Shown here: in pieces, positions 32,879-41,517 of the stretch
Numbering within the stretch: the first letter of the stretch is position 1
Layout of the letters: every line of letters begins with the position of its first letter
Source: Phycicoccus sp. CSK15P-2
Lineage (GTDB): Bacteria; Actinomycetota; Actinomycetes; Actinomycetales; Dermatophilaceae
Reading direction: 5' to 3'
Assembly: GCF_016888005.1 (NCBI RefSeq)
Contig: NZ_JAFDVE010000032.1
Coordinates: 17,026-81,025, forward strand
DNA length: 64,000 nucleotides
Made by a program: the position numbers and the translations under genes
Notes under the pieces: model-generated
Database searches by the model: none
The model's input: the letters and a program-made list of their open reading frames with translations, nothing else
What the model was told of the DNA's origin: nothing

Positions 32879-34498
32879 TTAGACCGGAGCGCGCGCGAGC
32901 GTCACGAACTCGTTGGCGTAGAAGAATCGTCCGGCCGGTCGGGGGAGCGGAAAGCTGTAGGAGCCCACCGGGCGGCACCCCCGGCCCGTGAGCATGGCGA
33001 CGGCATCCTCGGGGCCCACCCATCGAACGTGGGTGGGGTCAGAAGCGTACCCGCGCTCCTGGGGAGTGATGACGACGATCTTTCCGCCGGGCCTCAGGTA
33101 TCGCAGGTAGTGCTCGAGCAGGGCGTCGCCCGTGGCCGTGTCCAAGTGCTCGAGGACGTGTGCCATGAGCAGGGAGTCGAAGGGCGGCCACGGCCGACCG
33201 GCGAACTCCTCTGGCGTGTAGGCCTCCAGCCGACGGTCGCGGCACACCCGGACCGAGCTGACATTGTGGTCCACCCCGACCGACCCGTCGTCCAGGCCGA
33301 CCAGGTTGCGACCCGTCCCGCAGCCGATGTCGAGACAGCGCCCCAGCTCGAGGCGACGCAGGTTCCAGCGGTACGGCCGCTGGACGTCAAGCCGACGCCG
33401 CCACCCGCTCTCGCTCGTGAGGAGCCGTTCGGTGTAGTCACGCCCTCGGGTTCGCGGTTCTGTTTCGTGGTCGTCGGCTGTCATCGTGGATTCCGTGCTC
33501 GTCGGTGGGCTCTGGACCGAGTGTGTGCCTCCCCAGCAGCGAGTGACCACGGTGTCGAGCAGCCTGAGTCCCGCCGGGGGTCGGAGGTGTCGTTGGGTCA
33601 GGCGGGTCGTCAAGACGCCATGCAGAGCGGTCGGGGCGGCAGGTGAGTTGGTCATCCCACGGCGCCGCTCGAGGAGCCGGGAACCGTGCGTGGCGACCCA
33701 CCAGGACGCTCGCAGCTTCTCTCGGGCCCACCCATCGCGTACGGCCACCAACAGGATGAGCGGCTCGGTGAGAAGGACCAGTGGCACGACACGACGGAGG
33801 ACGGATGAGGGGAAGACGGTGAGCACGCTAGTCAGCCGGTTGCGCTCCAGGAGGTACATCTTCTGCGGGTTGCGGCCGAACTCGTACGCGTGGGACGCCA
33901 CGGCCGTGGGTACGTAGCACACCCGCAACCCGGCCAGCCAACAGCGCAGGCTGAGGTCGGCGTCCTCGTAGTACATGAAGAACGAGGGGTCGAGCCCACC
34001 GAGCCGGTCCCACACCTCGCGCCGGAGGGCGAAGAAGGCGCCGCTGACGGAGGCGACGTCACAGGGTTGCTGATGCTGCGCCACCGGATCGCCGTACCCT
34101 CCCGCCCAGCTGATCCCGGTGACATGCACCGGGTTGCCGACGGAGTTCACGAGGCGGGGGTCGTCGGCGAGTGTCACGCAACCGCAGACCATGCCGATGG
34201 TCTCGTCCTCGAGAGCGTCGACGAGGGCACGTACGGCCCCCCGCGCCACCACGGCGTCGCTGTTGACGAACACGAGCACCTCGCCGCTGCTTCGCTCGAC
34301 GCCGAGCACTGCCCCACCTGCGAAACCGAGGTTCCCCGGCGAGGTGACGACGTGCACGCCATCGACCTCGGGTGGTCGTTCGATGCCGTTGTCGACGAGG
34401 ACGACCTCGTGGTCGACGTCGTCGCGTCGTAGGGCGGCGAGGCAGGTCTCGAGGGTGGGCTGGTGCCCGTAGCCCACGACGACAACGGAGACACGCAC
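32879..34498 (-). CDS. Fused GT2 glycosyltransferase and SAM-dependent methyltransferase
   Basis: One uninterrupted 539-residue frame with two enzymes. Residues 1 to about 330 are a rhamnosyl/galactofuranosyl-type GT2: VRVSVVVVGYGHQPTLETCL, FVNSDAVVARGAV (DxD-like), FFMYYEDADLSLRCWLAG and a membrane-associated segment near 265-290. Residues about 345-539 are a class I methyltransferase: CLDIGCGTGRNLVGLDDG (SAM-binding loop), FDSLLMAHVLEHLD, LRYLRPGGKIVVITPQ. An internal ATG (MTADDHETEP, about residue 356) has only a weak ribosome binding site, so a fusion is favoured over two genes. GTG 34498 lies two bases past the DUF2304 stop, so the genes are coupled. Confidence 0.78.
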   Translation of the reverse strand: MRVSVVVVGYGHQPTLETCLAALRRDDVDHEVVLVDNGIERPPEVDGVHVVTSPGNLGFAGGAVLGVERSSGEVLVFVNSDAVVARGAVRALVDALEDETIGMVCGCVTLADDPRLVNSVGNPVHVTGISWAGGYGDPVAQHQQPCDVASVSGAFFALRREVWDRLGGLDPSFFMYYEDADLSLRCWLAGLRVCYVPTAVASHAYEFGRNPQKMYLLERNRLTSVLTVFPSSVLRRVVPLVLLTEPLILLVAVRDGWAREKLRASWWVATHGSRLLERRRGMTNSPAAPTALHGVLTTRLTQRHLRPPAGLRLLDTVVTRCWGGTHSVQSPPTSTESTMTADDHETEPRTRGRDYTERLLTSESGWRRRLDVQRPYRWNLRRLELGRCLDIGCGTGRNLVGLDDGSVGVDHNVSSVRVCRDRRLEAYTPEEFAGRPWPPFDSLLMAHVLEHLDTATGDALLEHYLRYLRPGGKIVVITPQERGYASDPTHVRWVGPEDAVAMLTGRGCRPVGSYSFPLPRPAGRFFYANEFVTLARAPV

Positions 34499-34500
34499 TC

Positions 34501-34899
34501 TCAGTCGTCCTCGGCCGGCGGCGAGCCGGGCTCGGAGGTGGCCCGTGGCGGGGCTTCGTGTCCGTCGTCCAGCCGGCTGGACAGGATCGCGACCTCCTCG
34601 GCCAACCGCCTCGTCCGGGCCTCGAGACGCCCGACCTCGCCGGCCAGCTGCATCGAGATGACGAGGAGGAACAGGACTCCCGAGAACAGCACGAGGTTGA
34701 GCGGCACCTGGACATGAAGTGCCGCCGTGAGCCAGGTCAGCAGGGACGGCAGCACCGAGAAGACGACGGCGATGACGCCGAGGACGACCCACGCGAGGGC
34801 GAGGCGCCCCCGGACGTAGCGCCGCCGGACCAGCTCCACGGACAGCACGAGGACGATGACACCGCCGGCGAGCCCGAGCCAGTAGCCGTCGGGCCTCAC
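34501..34899 (-). CDS. DUF2304-family small membrane protein
   Basis: A 132-residue protein with three hydrophobic helices (about 8-25, 33-55 and 63-85) followed by a coiled, charged tail (GEVGRLEARTRRLAEEVAIL). This is the DUF2304 pattern; such genes nearly always follow a DPM1-type glycosyltransferase, as here, and may assist its membrane association or the flipping of its lipid product. GTG 34899 overlaps the GT2 stop (GTGA). Longer frames upstream lie inside that gene. Confidence 0.8.
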   Translation of the reverse strand: MRPDGYWLGLAGGVIVLVLSVELVRRRYVRGRLALAWVVLGVIAVVFSVLPSLLTWLTAALHVQVPLNLVLFSGVLFLLVISMQLAGEVGRLEARTRRLAEEVAILSSRLDDGHEAPPRATSEPGSPPAEDD

Positions 34900-35693
34900 G
34901 AGGCGCGCCTCGCAGCCGCGGGCACGACCCAGTGGCGCACGAGTCCCAGGGCGATCGCCACGAGGGCCCGGGACACGTACATCACCGACCCGAGCACGCC
35001 CTGGCTGGGCCGTCCGTGCTCCCTGGCACTCATCCGTACGGGCACCTGGGTCACGGCCAGGCCGCACCGACGTGCGATGACGAGTGCCTCGACGGTGTCA
35101 CCGAGGTACTCGGCCGGGTAGTTCTCGGCGAACACGGCGATCGCCCGCGGGCCGAGGGCTCGGTACCCCGACGTGACGTCCGTGAGCCGGGTGCCGACGA
35201 CGAGAGACACGACCCACGCGAGCAACCGCATGGCAAACCGGCGCGCCGAGCCGACCGCGTACGGGTCGCTACCGGCGAACCGCGCACCGATGACGATGTC
35301 GGACGTGGCGAGTCCGTCGAGGAGCTCGGGGAGGTGCTCGGGGTCGTGCTGGCCGTCGGCGTCGACCTGCACGACGGCGTCGAACCCGTATCGCGCGGCG
35401 TATCTGTAGCCGGTGCGCATCGCCCCGCCGACCCCGAGTGTGTACGGCAGGCGTGCGACCCGTGCACCGGACTCCGCTGCAGCGCGCGAGGTGCCGTCGG
35501 CCGAGTGGTCGTCGACCACGAAGACGTGGGCGTCGGGCAAGGTGGCCCTGACCGCGGACACGACGGAACCCACGGTGGCCTCCTCGTTCAGCGCCGGGAC
35601 CACCACGAGGACGCGCCGCGGAGCGGCGGCGCCCACCAGGTCGGGTTCAGGGCCGTGCACGAGGGTCCTCCGGTGGCTCGGTGACGCCGACAT
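34896..35693 (-). CDS. DPM1-type GT2 glycosyltransferase
   Basis: A 265-residue enzyme: VLVVVPALNEEATVGSVV, VFVVDDHSADGT, LGVGGAMRTGYRYAA, the metal/donor motif VVQVDADGQHDPEHL (about 120-134) and RLTDVTSGYRAL. Length and motifs match dolichol/polyprenyl-phosphate sugar transferases, which load mannose or another hexose onto the lipid carrier used by GT-C enzymes. No membrane helix is present; a hydrophobic C-terminal stretch may associate with the DUF2304 partner. It is the first gene of a coupled minus-strand unit with DUF2304 and the GT2-methyltransferase fusion. Start ATG 35693. Confidence 0.88.
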   Translation of the reverse strand: MSASPSHRRTLVHGPEPDLVGAAAPRRVLVVVPALNEEATVGSVVSAVRATLPDAHVFVVDDHSADGTSRAAAESGARVARLPYTLGVGGAMRTGYRYAARYGFDAVVQVDADGQHDPEHLPELLDGLATSDIVIGARFAGSDPYAVGSARRFAMRLLAWVVSLVVGTRLTDVTSGYRALGPRAIAVFAENYPAEYLGDTVEALVIARRCGLAVTQVPVRMSAREHGRPSQGVLGSVMYVSRALVAIALGLVRHWVVPAAARRAS

Positions 35694-35742
35694 TGTGCCC
35701 ACCCTTGCGACGTTTCGCAGGTCATCCTCGGGAGCGTGTCCG

Positions 35743-35748
35743 TATGCT
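35743..35748 (+). promoter_or_regulatory. -10 box (TATGCT) upstream of the 555-residue membrane protein
   Basis: TATGCT lies 59 bp before GTG 35808 in the 114-bp divergent gap with the DPM1-type gene. The leader would contain AAGAGGG before the first of two tandem GACAACCGTG units. Confidence 0.4.
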
Positions 35749-35807
35749 CGACCCGGGCGCCGGGGGAGCGGCTCCACCCGACCTGACGATGCGCAAGAGG
35801 GACAACC

Positions 35808-37475
35808 GTGGACAACCGTGAGCCGGGCGCATCGCCTGCCGATCCCATGGCCCTGATCGGCGGGGTGGGGTCTGCAGGGGTCGTCGGTCTCGCGGCAGTG
35901 GTCACGGTCCTCGTGTGCGCGCAGGATCTCGCGCTGCAACCACTGTCCAGCACTGCAGGTGGGCTGGCCGTGGTCGCGGTGTTCATGGGTGTCGGAGGGG
36001 CTACGTACGGATGGTGTCTGCGTACCCGCACGGCTCCGCCCGACGTGACCGTCCGGGGCGCCGTGCCCAGCCTCGCGACGGCCGCCCCCACGGTGCTGAT
36101 GATCGGCTATGCCCTCGCGGGGCGCCTGCTCCCCGCCGGGACGCGGAACGAGTGGTTCCTCGGAGGCGACCACGTTCGCCACGTCGTCCTGGCGGCCGAG
36201 CTCCAGGCCGATGGGGGGCTGGACTACACGACCGAGGTGTACCCGCGCGCTTGGCATGCCCTCCTCTCCGCTACCTGGACCGCGGCCGGCCTCGATCCGC
36301 GGCGGTCGCTCGTCGAGGTCATCGACCTCACCGCCCTGCTGGTCTGGCTCCTGGCGGCCGGCATGGCCCTGACGACGTCGGCGCTCGCGGCGACGCTGGC
36401 GCACCGTGTCGGGACGACTCCCCATGGAGCGGGCGTCGCCGCCTTCGTTGCGGGCTGCATCGTTCTCTGGCCGCCGTTCCTCGCGAACTACCAGGCTCTG
36501 GGTCTCCAGGGATCCGTCGTGGGTGCCTGCGTCCTCGCGGCCGTGCTCCGTCACCAGCTGGTCGACACGGGCGGGCTGCGGGCGTTCGTGGTCGCCGTGT
36601 CGGGCTGTGTCGTCCTGGCGCACACCTGGCAGCTGTTGCTGCCGGTCACCGGGCTGGCGGCTGCGTGGTCCGGGTTATCGGTGCTGCGCCGGTCGCGTGG
36701 AAGGGCCCGGGCGCTGGTGGGTGTCCTCGGGGCTGGGTCGGTCGCAGCGTCGTGGCCCGCGATGGCCGCGGTCGTGAACCGGGTCGGGGTGGGGCACGCC
36801 GCCGAGGCCGACATCCACGCACCCGTCCCGTGGCTCGTCCTGGGGCTGGGGCTGGTCGCCGCGATCGTCCTCGCCGTCCGGTCGAGGCTCCATGAGGTCC
36901 CCTGGTTCCTGGGTCTCCTCTGGGTACCCGCGGTGACCGGGGCGGTCCTCGCATGGCGAGTGGGAGTCTCGCCGGAGTCCTACTACCCGAGCAAGCTGCT
37001 GTGGCACACGGCGTTGCTGTCTCTGCCGTCGATCTCCGTGGTGGGTGTCGCGCTTGCTGTCCGGGTCGACCGGTCGGCCGCGGTTGGCTCGTCGCTGCTC
37101 AGGGTCTTGGGCGGGGCGGCCGCCGCACTCGTTCTGCTCTACGCGGTCGTCGGGCCGACGGCCGCCTACACCGGTGGCTGGTCGACCGTGGACGGTGCCA
37201 CGGTCCTCCGGCTGCTCGGAGCGTCCGAGGCCGCCCGGGCGCAGGTCGTCCACTCCGACGGGCGGCTCGTCACCGACACCGTCACGCGCATCCTTCTGGA
37301 TGCCGAACGACCGGAGCACGACGAGCGCACTCCCCAGGAGTCATTGAGCATCGAGGAGGAGTGTGCTCTTCTCGAGGAAGCGGACGATCCGACCGTTCTC
37401 ACCGACCGTCCGGTGCCGGAGATCCGTGAGCGTTACTCGTGTGTCACCCCGATCGTGGTGGTGCGTCCTGGCTGA
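35808..37475 (+). CDS. Polytopic membrane protein, DUF6541-like
   Basis: A 555-residue protein with about twelve helices. The external loop near residues 110-150 has NEWFLGGDHVRHVVLAAELQ and DYTTEVYPRAWHALLSA, resembling the His/Asp- and YP-H-containing loop of actinobacterial DUF6541 and other GT-C-like proteins. The C-terminal 100 residues are soluble. GTG 35808 sits in the first of two tandem 10-bp repeats (35801-35820); the second copy's GTG is out of frame, and an in-frame ATG at 35847 is an alternative. Function unknown; presumably envelope polysaccharide synthesis or export. Confidence 0.62.
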   Translation: MDNREPGASPADPMALIGGVGSAGVVGLAAVVTVLVCAQDLALQPLSSTAGGLAVVAVFMGVGGATYGWCLRTRTAPPDVTVRGAVPSLATAAPTVLMIGYALAGRLLPAGTRNEWFLGGDHVRHVVLAAELQADGGLDYTTEVYPRAWHALLSATWTAAGLDPRRSLVEVIDLTALLVWLLAAGMALTTSALAATLAHRVGTTPHGAGVAAFVAGCIVLWPPFLANYQALGLQGSVVGACVLAAVLRHQLVDTGGLRAFVVAVSGCVVLAHTWQLLLPVTGLAAAWSGLSVLRRSRGRARALVGVLGAGSVAASWPAMAAVVNRVGVGHAAEADIHAPVPWLVLGLGLVAAIVLAVRSRLHEVPWFLGLLWVPAVTGAVLAWRVGVSPESYYPSKLLWHTALLSLPSISVVGVALAVRVDRSAAVGSSLLRVLGGAAAALVLLYAVVGPTAAYTGGWSTVDGATVLRLLGASEAARAQVVHSDGRLVTDTVTRILLDAERPEHDERTPQESLSIEEECALLEEADDPTVLTDRPVPEIRERYSCVTPIVVVRPG

Positions 37476-37597
37476 GAACGCAGGTCCCCCGAACGGCCAG
37501 AGCGCGTCGGCACGCCCCTCGCTTCGCTGGGTCAACCCCTACAGTGACGGCGATGGTCCGCAGCCCGGGGACCGGTTCGGATGAGGAGGGCAGCGCC

Positions 37598-38788
37598 ATG
37601 GCCACAGGCGTGGTCGCCCGTGCTCCGGGTCGTTCGCCGACACGGGTCCGCCGCCTGCGGCTCAAGCAGTGGACGACGAGCTCGCCGCAGCAGACGGCCC
37701 CGGTCGACACGTCGAGGGACTCCGCGCTGGACGGTCTGCGCGGCTTCGCGGCGCTGGCGGTCTCTTCGTCGCACCTCGCCGTGTACTTCGGGCTGTTGCC
37801 GTTCCCGCCGTTGGGAGCCATCGGAGTACTCGTCTTCTTCGTGCTCTCCGGGTACCTCATCGCGACGATCTGCTGGCGCAGCGCCCCGACGGCCCGTTCG
37901 TACGCGCTGTTCCTCCGCCGTCGTGTCGTACGGCTCACCCCCGTCGTGCTCGCACTCGTGCTCGTCGGGGGCCCGGCGCTCGTATTGTGGGGCGGGCTCG
38001 ACCCGGGCGAGGTCGTCCGGGACGGTGCTGCGACCCTGTTCCAGGTCACGGCCTTGACGGCGCTCGTCGTCGACGACCAGGTCGCGGCTTTCAACCCTAC
38101 GTGGAGCCTCACCGTCGAGTGGGTCTTCTACCTCGTGTTCCCAGTTGTCCTCATCGGGCTGCGCCGTCGGGGTGACACGCCGCGGGAGGCGGCCCGGGTG
38201 CTCGCCGGTGCGGCAGCGGTTCTGTACGCCGTAGGGCTGTTCCTGCCGGTCAAGGCGTTCTACCTGCTTCCCGTCGCCAACCTCGGGGTGCTGTTCGCGG
38301 GTGCCGCGCTCGCGACGTGGCACCTGGCGCGGGAGCGTGACGAGCCCTCCGACACGGGGCGGACGGCGATGGCGATGGGAATGCTCGCGGTCTTCGTCGT
38401 CCTTCCCGGCTACACGCTCGGATGGGGGTGGAAGGCCGTCATCCTGCCGGCGGTCACGCTCGCGACGCTCGTGGTGGTCCACGGGTGTCGGACCGGCTCG
38501 CTGCCCACCCGTGGCCTCGCCGTGCGCCCCTTCGTAGTCGTCGGGGTACGAGCCTACAGTCTGTACCTGTGGCACCTCCCGGTCATGTGGATCGTGTGGG
38601 TGCAGCTCCCCGGGCTCGGAGGCTGGGAGAAGGCCGGGGTGAGCGTCCTCGTCCTCGCCGCCGTCGTCACCGCGAGCTTCGAGCTGCTCGAGCGTCCCGT
38701 GCTGCGTGGTCGGGTCCGCGACCGAGTGCCATTGGCCATGGCCGACGACCGCGCTGCTGCCGTGGGGAGCGGTCCTGTCCTCCCCTGA
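37598..38788 (+). CDS. OafA-type membrane O-acyltransferase (acyltransferase 3)
   Basis: A 396-residue integral membrane acyltransferase with about ten helices: ALDGLRGFAALAVSSSHLA (family start, with His in the first helix region), VFFVLSGYLIATICWR, the R/K-rich FLRRRVVRLTPV, and WSLTVEWVFYLVFPVVL, in which the Glu is conserved. The family moves acetyl or other acyl groups to sugars outside the membrane. ATG 37598 has a near-ideal AGGAGGG site. An in-frame ATG at 37553 lies exactly seven bases after a TACAGT box, so a leaderless longer form (15 more residues) is also possible. Confidence 0.88.
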   Translation: MATGVVARAPGRSPTRVRRLRLKQWTTSSPQQTAPVDTSRDSALDGLRGFAALAVSSSHLAVYFGLLPFPPLGAIGVLVFFVLSGYLIATICWRSAPTARSYALFLRRRVVRLTPVVLALVLVGGPALVLWGGLDPGEVVRDGAATLFQVTALTALVVDDQVAAFNPTWSLTVEWVFYLVFPVVLIGLRRRGDTPREAARVLAGAAAVLYAVGLFLPVKAFYLLPVANLGVLFAGAALATWHLARERDEPSDTGRTAMAMGMLAVFVVLPGYTLGWGWKAVILPAVTLATLVVVHGCRTGSLPTRGLAVRPFVVVGVRAYSLYLWHLPVMWIVWVQLPGLGGWEKAGVSVLVLAAVVTASFELLERPVLRGRVRDRVPLAMADDRAAAVGSGPVLP

Positions 38789-38819
38789 GCTCACCAGCAC
38801 CTCTCGGGCGGCCTCGACG

Positions 38820-40031
38820 GTGGGCCGGGCGGTCGCGCCTGTGAACGCCCTGCTCACACCGGACCGTTTGCTCGTCTACCCGGTCGTCGTGATCGCGGTC
38901 TTCGGCGTCGTCTGGACGGCCTCCCTGCACAGCGGGGCAGTTCTCCTGCCAGACCTCCTGGCGCGGTGGTCCGGCGGACGGCTCCTCGTCGACGGTAGGG
39001 CGGAGGTCCTCTACGACCCCGGCGTCCAGTCGGCGCTCCAACGCGTGGTCGTCGACGCGCAGCGGCTGTCCTGGTTCGTCTCACCTCCGCCCGTCGCCGT
39101 CGTCTTCGCGCCACTAGGGGCACTTGCATACCCGATGGCCGGCCTCGTGTGGACGGTGGGGTCGGCAGCTCTGCTCGCGTGGACGGCCATCCGCGCGGCC
39201 CGGCTGCATCCGGCACTCGAGATGCTGGGGACGCGCCGGGGGATGCTCGTCGCAGCGTCCTGTCAACCGGTCCTCGAGCTCGTGGGTGCCGGGCAGGACA
39301 CCGCGCTGGTCCTGGCGGCGCTCGTCGGGGGCGCGAGCCTGCTGGTCGAGGGCCGGGAGGTGCTCGCCGGTGTCGTGCTCGCGGTCGGGACGGTCAAGCC
39401 CCACCTCGTGCTGCTGGTCCCTGTGGTCCTTCTCCTCGGTCGTGCCTGGAAGGCTCTCGTCGCGCTCCTCGCCGTCACCACGGCCGCGGTCGTGGCCACG
39501 ACCGCCTGGCTCGGTATCGGGGTCTGGTACGACTGGGTCGCGGCCCTCACGTCCCCGCTCTACCGCACCGAGGTGGGGGAGGGGCAGGCGTGGAAGAACG
39601 CCAGCCTGCGAGGCCTCCTCGACACTCTCGGACCCGGCGCTGCCGGGCCCTGGGTCTCCGGTGTGTGGATGGTGCTCGTCCTGGTGGTCCTCGTGCTGAC
39701 GGCCGGGTGGCTCCGGGGACAAGGGGTGCCCCTCTGGGCGCACCTCGTCGTCACGGTCCCGCTCGTGACCGCGCTCGTCGCGCCGCACGTTCTCGTCTAC
39801 GACCTGGTCCTGGTGCTCCCGGCCGCGACGCTCCTCGTCGCCCGCGGAGGACCGACCGCACGTGCAGGTGTCGCCGTCGGCTACGTCCTGCTGTTCCTCG
39901 CCCCCCTATGGCACCTCGTGGCACTGCGCCTTCCCGCGGTCTCGGTGATCGGGGCGCCGTGGGTGGTCCTCGTGGTCGTCGGGCTGTGGTTGTCCGCCGT
40001 CCGGCCCGCAGGCGTGCTCAGCCGTCTCTGA
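38820..40031 (+). CDS. GT87/DUF2029-family membrane glycosyltransferase
   Basis: A 403-residue protein with about ten helices and the GT87 pattern: SGGRLLVDGRAEVLYDPGVQ (acidic outer loop), SPPPVAVVFAPLGALAYP, ASCQPVLELVGAGQDTALVLAALVGG and VLAVGTVKPHLVLL (the G-Q-D/N and K-P-H motifs). Such enzymes use polyprenyl-phosphomannose to extend lipid-linked or wall mannans outside the membrane. The start is uncertain: GTG 38820 is used, GTG 38841 and GTG 38706 (which would overlap the acyltransferase) are alternatives. Its last 14 bases overlap the end of the convergent gene. Confidence 0.8.
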   Translation: MGRAVAPVNALLTPDRLLVYPVVVIAVFGVVWTASLHSGAVLLPDLLARWSGGRLLVDGRAEVLYDPGVQSALQRVVVDAQRLSWFVSPPPVAVVFAPLGALAYPMAGLVWTVGSAALLAWTAIRAARLHPALEMLGTRRGMLVAASCQPVLELVGAGQDTALVLAALVGGASLLVEGREVLAGVVLAVGTVKPHLVLLVPVVLLLGRAWKALVALLAVTTAAVVATTAWLGIGVWYDWVAALTSPLYRTEVGEGQAWKNASLRGLLDTLGPGAAGPWVSGVWMVLVLVVLVLTAGWLRGQGVPLWAHLVVTVPLVTALVAPHVLVYDLVLVLPAATLLVARGGPTARAGVAVGYVLLFLAPLWHLVALRLPAVSVIGAPWVVLVVVGLWLSAVRPAGVLSRL

Positions 40032-41517
40032 CCCAGACGCGCAGGCCCTGCTGCTTCCACACGGTGGTCCAGGAAGGGTCGGCGGCCACGGCCTCCGCCA
40101 GTGGGGTGTCCGTCTCCAGGGCGACGCAGGTGGCCTCCTGCACCGGACCGACCGAGGCGTCCGAACCCCGGAACGTCCGAATCGCCGCCACGTTGCGTTC
40201 TCTGCCCCAGTAGTCAGCCCGCCCATCCGTCCAGATGGGGACATCCGGACGGAGCAGGAGGGTCGCCGACGCGACGGCAGGCTCGGCGAGGAGCCGACAG
40301 CCGGAGGGGAGGGCATCGACTGCCGAGGCCTCGGGCTGCGGTCTGCCGCCCCGCAGCGCCGAGAGGACGACGAGCGGGGAGAGCACGACGAGCACGAGCG
40401 TCGTGACGACCTGCCACGGGCGGCCGTTGCCCCAGCGCCGAACAGCGGAGTGACGGAAGAGTCCTGTGGGAGTGTCCTCGCCGGCACGGCGTGTCACCCG
40501 CCCAGCGAGCCAGGTGGCTCCGAGCGCAGCGATCGGAGGCAGAGCGAGGAGGGAGAGGCCGACGAACCGGATCGCCAGTACACCGCCGAGGGCGGTGGGG
40601 ACCGCAAGGACGAGCAGAGCCGCCACCAGGCCGACACGTTGGTCGTCCGCACGGGCAGACCACCGCCTCAGCACCCAGTGGCTGGCGAGGGCCGATCCGA
40701 TGACGGCGCACAGCACCGTGGGCCCCCAACGGGGCCACAGGCCGTGCGTGAAGGCCGGTAGCCACTCGACGACCACACCTTCGCAGGCAGCGCGCACCTG
40801 CTGTGAGATCCGCCAGGCATCGGTGCCGTACGGTCCGGCGAGGACCCCCAGCGCGAGCCCGACCCCGCTTCCGCCGAGGCTCGCCAGGGCGTGCCGGCCA
40901 CGCACGTCGGGGGACGCGACGACGAGTGCGGCGACCGCGGCCCAGAGCGCAGGAGCGAAGAGCAGCCACGACAGGTGCAGCCACATCCCCGCACCGGCGA
41001 CCACGACCCCGGCCAGCGACGTCACGGTGGCTACGAGGAGCGGCGGTGTCCGTGCGGCGAGAGGGCGGGCCCGGTCGGCGGCCAGGACCGCGGTGAGGAA
41101 GAGGGTCTGGGCAACGAGGGTCGCGCGCGGGGAGAGCATCGGCATCGCGATGAGGAGGGTCACGAGGACTCCGCCGAGGGTGGGCAGCGGACGGGCACCG
41201 AGCCTGGCCGCGAGGAGCAGGGTCACCGCCACGTACGCGACCATCGATGCGAGCGTGACGAGGAAGAACCCGGTGAACCCTCCACCCCGCCATGCCAGCC
41301 CCAGTGCGGTGTTCCACGCGGGGGAGGTCTGGACGAAGAGAGCGTCGACGGGGTCCCAGCTCCACGCATCGGGTCGCGCCAACGGAGCACCGTCGAGGTT
41401 CTCCAGACCTGCTCGCACCTGCCAGTAGGGATCACGCTCGTCCACGACGCCCGAACGGACCACGGCAAGCGCCCCGAGCCCGACAACCGGGAGAACCCAG
41501 GGGTGGAGTCGGCTCAT
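40018..41517 (-). CDS. GT-C-like membrane protein, DW-family member 2
   Basis: A 499-residue protein with about eleven helices, related to the products at 31269, 44878 and 46249. Aligned features: ERDPYWQVRAGLENL in the first loop, PAWNTALGLAWRGG, MWLHLSWLLFAP, AGPYGTDAW followed by VVEWLPAF, IRFVGLSLLALPPIAALG, and the external VPIWTDGRADYWGRER. ATG 41517 overlaps the stop of the upstream acyltransferase gene (ATGA), so it is the last gene of the minus-strand unit that begins at 44827. Function unknown, possibly a GT-C transferase. Confidence 0.68.
   Translation of the reverse strand: MSRLHPWVLPVVGLGALAVVRSGVVDERDPYWQVRAGLENLDGAPLARPDAWSWDPVDALFVQTSPAWNTALGLAWRGGGFTGFFLVTLASMVAYVAVTLLLAARLGARPLPTLGGVLVTLLIAMPMLSPRATLVAQTLFLTAVLAADRARPLAARTPPLLVATVTSLAGVVVAGAGMWLHLSWLLFAPALWAAVAALVVASPDVRGRHALASLGGSGVGLALGVLAGPYGTDAWRISQQVRAACEGVVVEWLPAFTHGLWPRWGPTVLCAVIGSALASHWVLRRWSARADDQRVGLVAALLVLAVPTALGGVLAIRFVGLSLLALPPIAALGATWLAGRVTRRAGEDTPTGLFRHSAVRRWGNGRPWQVVTTLVLVVLSPLVVLSALRGGRPQPEASAVDALPSGCRLLAEPAVASATLLLRPDVPIWTDGRADYWGRERNVAAIRTFRGSDASVGPVQEATCVALETDTPLAEAVAADPSWTTVWKQQGLRVWVRDG

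Noticed and set aside
33470..33486. Separate methyltransferase gene starting at the internal ATG
   Set aside because: The ribosome binding site is poor and the frame is continuous with the GT2 domain, so a fusion was preferred. Two products from one mRNA cannot be excluded.
40018..40031. Functional overlap of the convergent genes' 3' ends
   Set aside because: The 14-bp overlap of stop regions is small and common in compact genomes; no hairpin or other signal suggests a special role.
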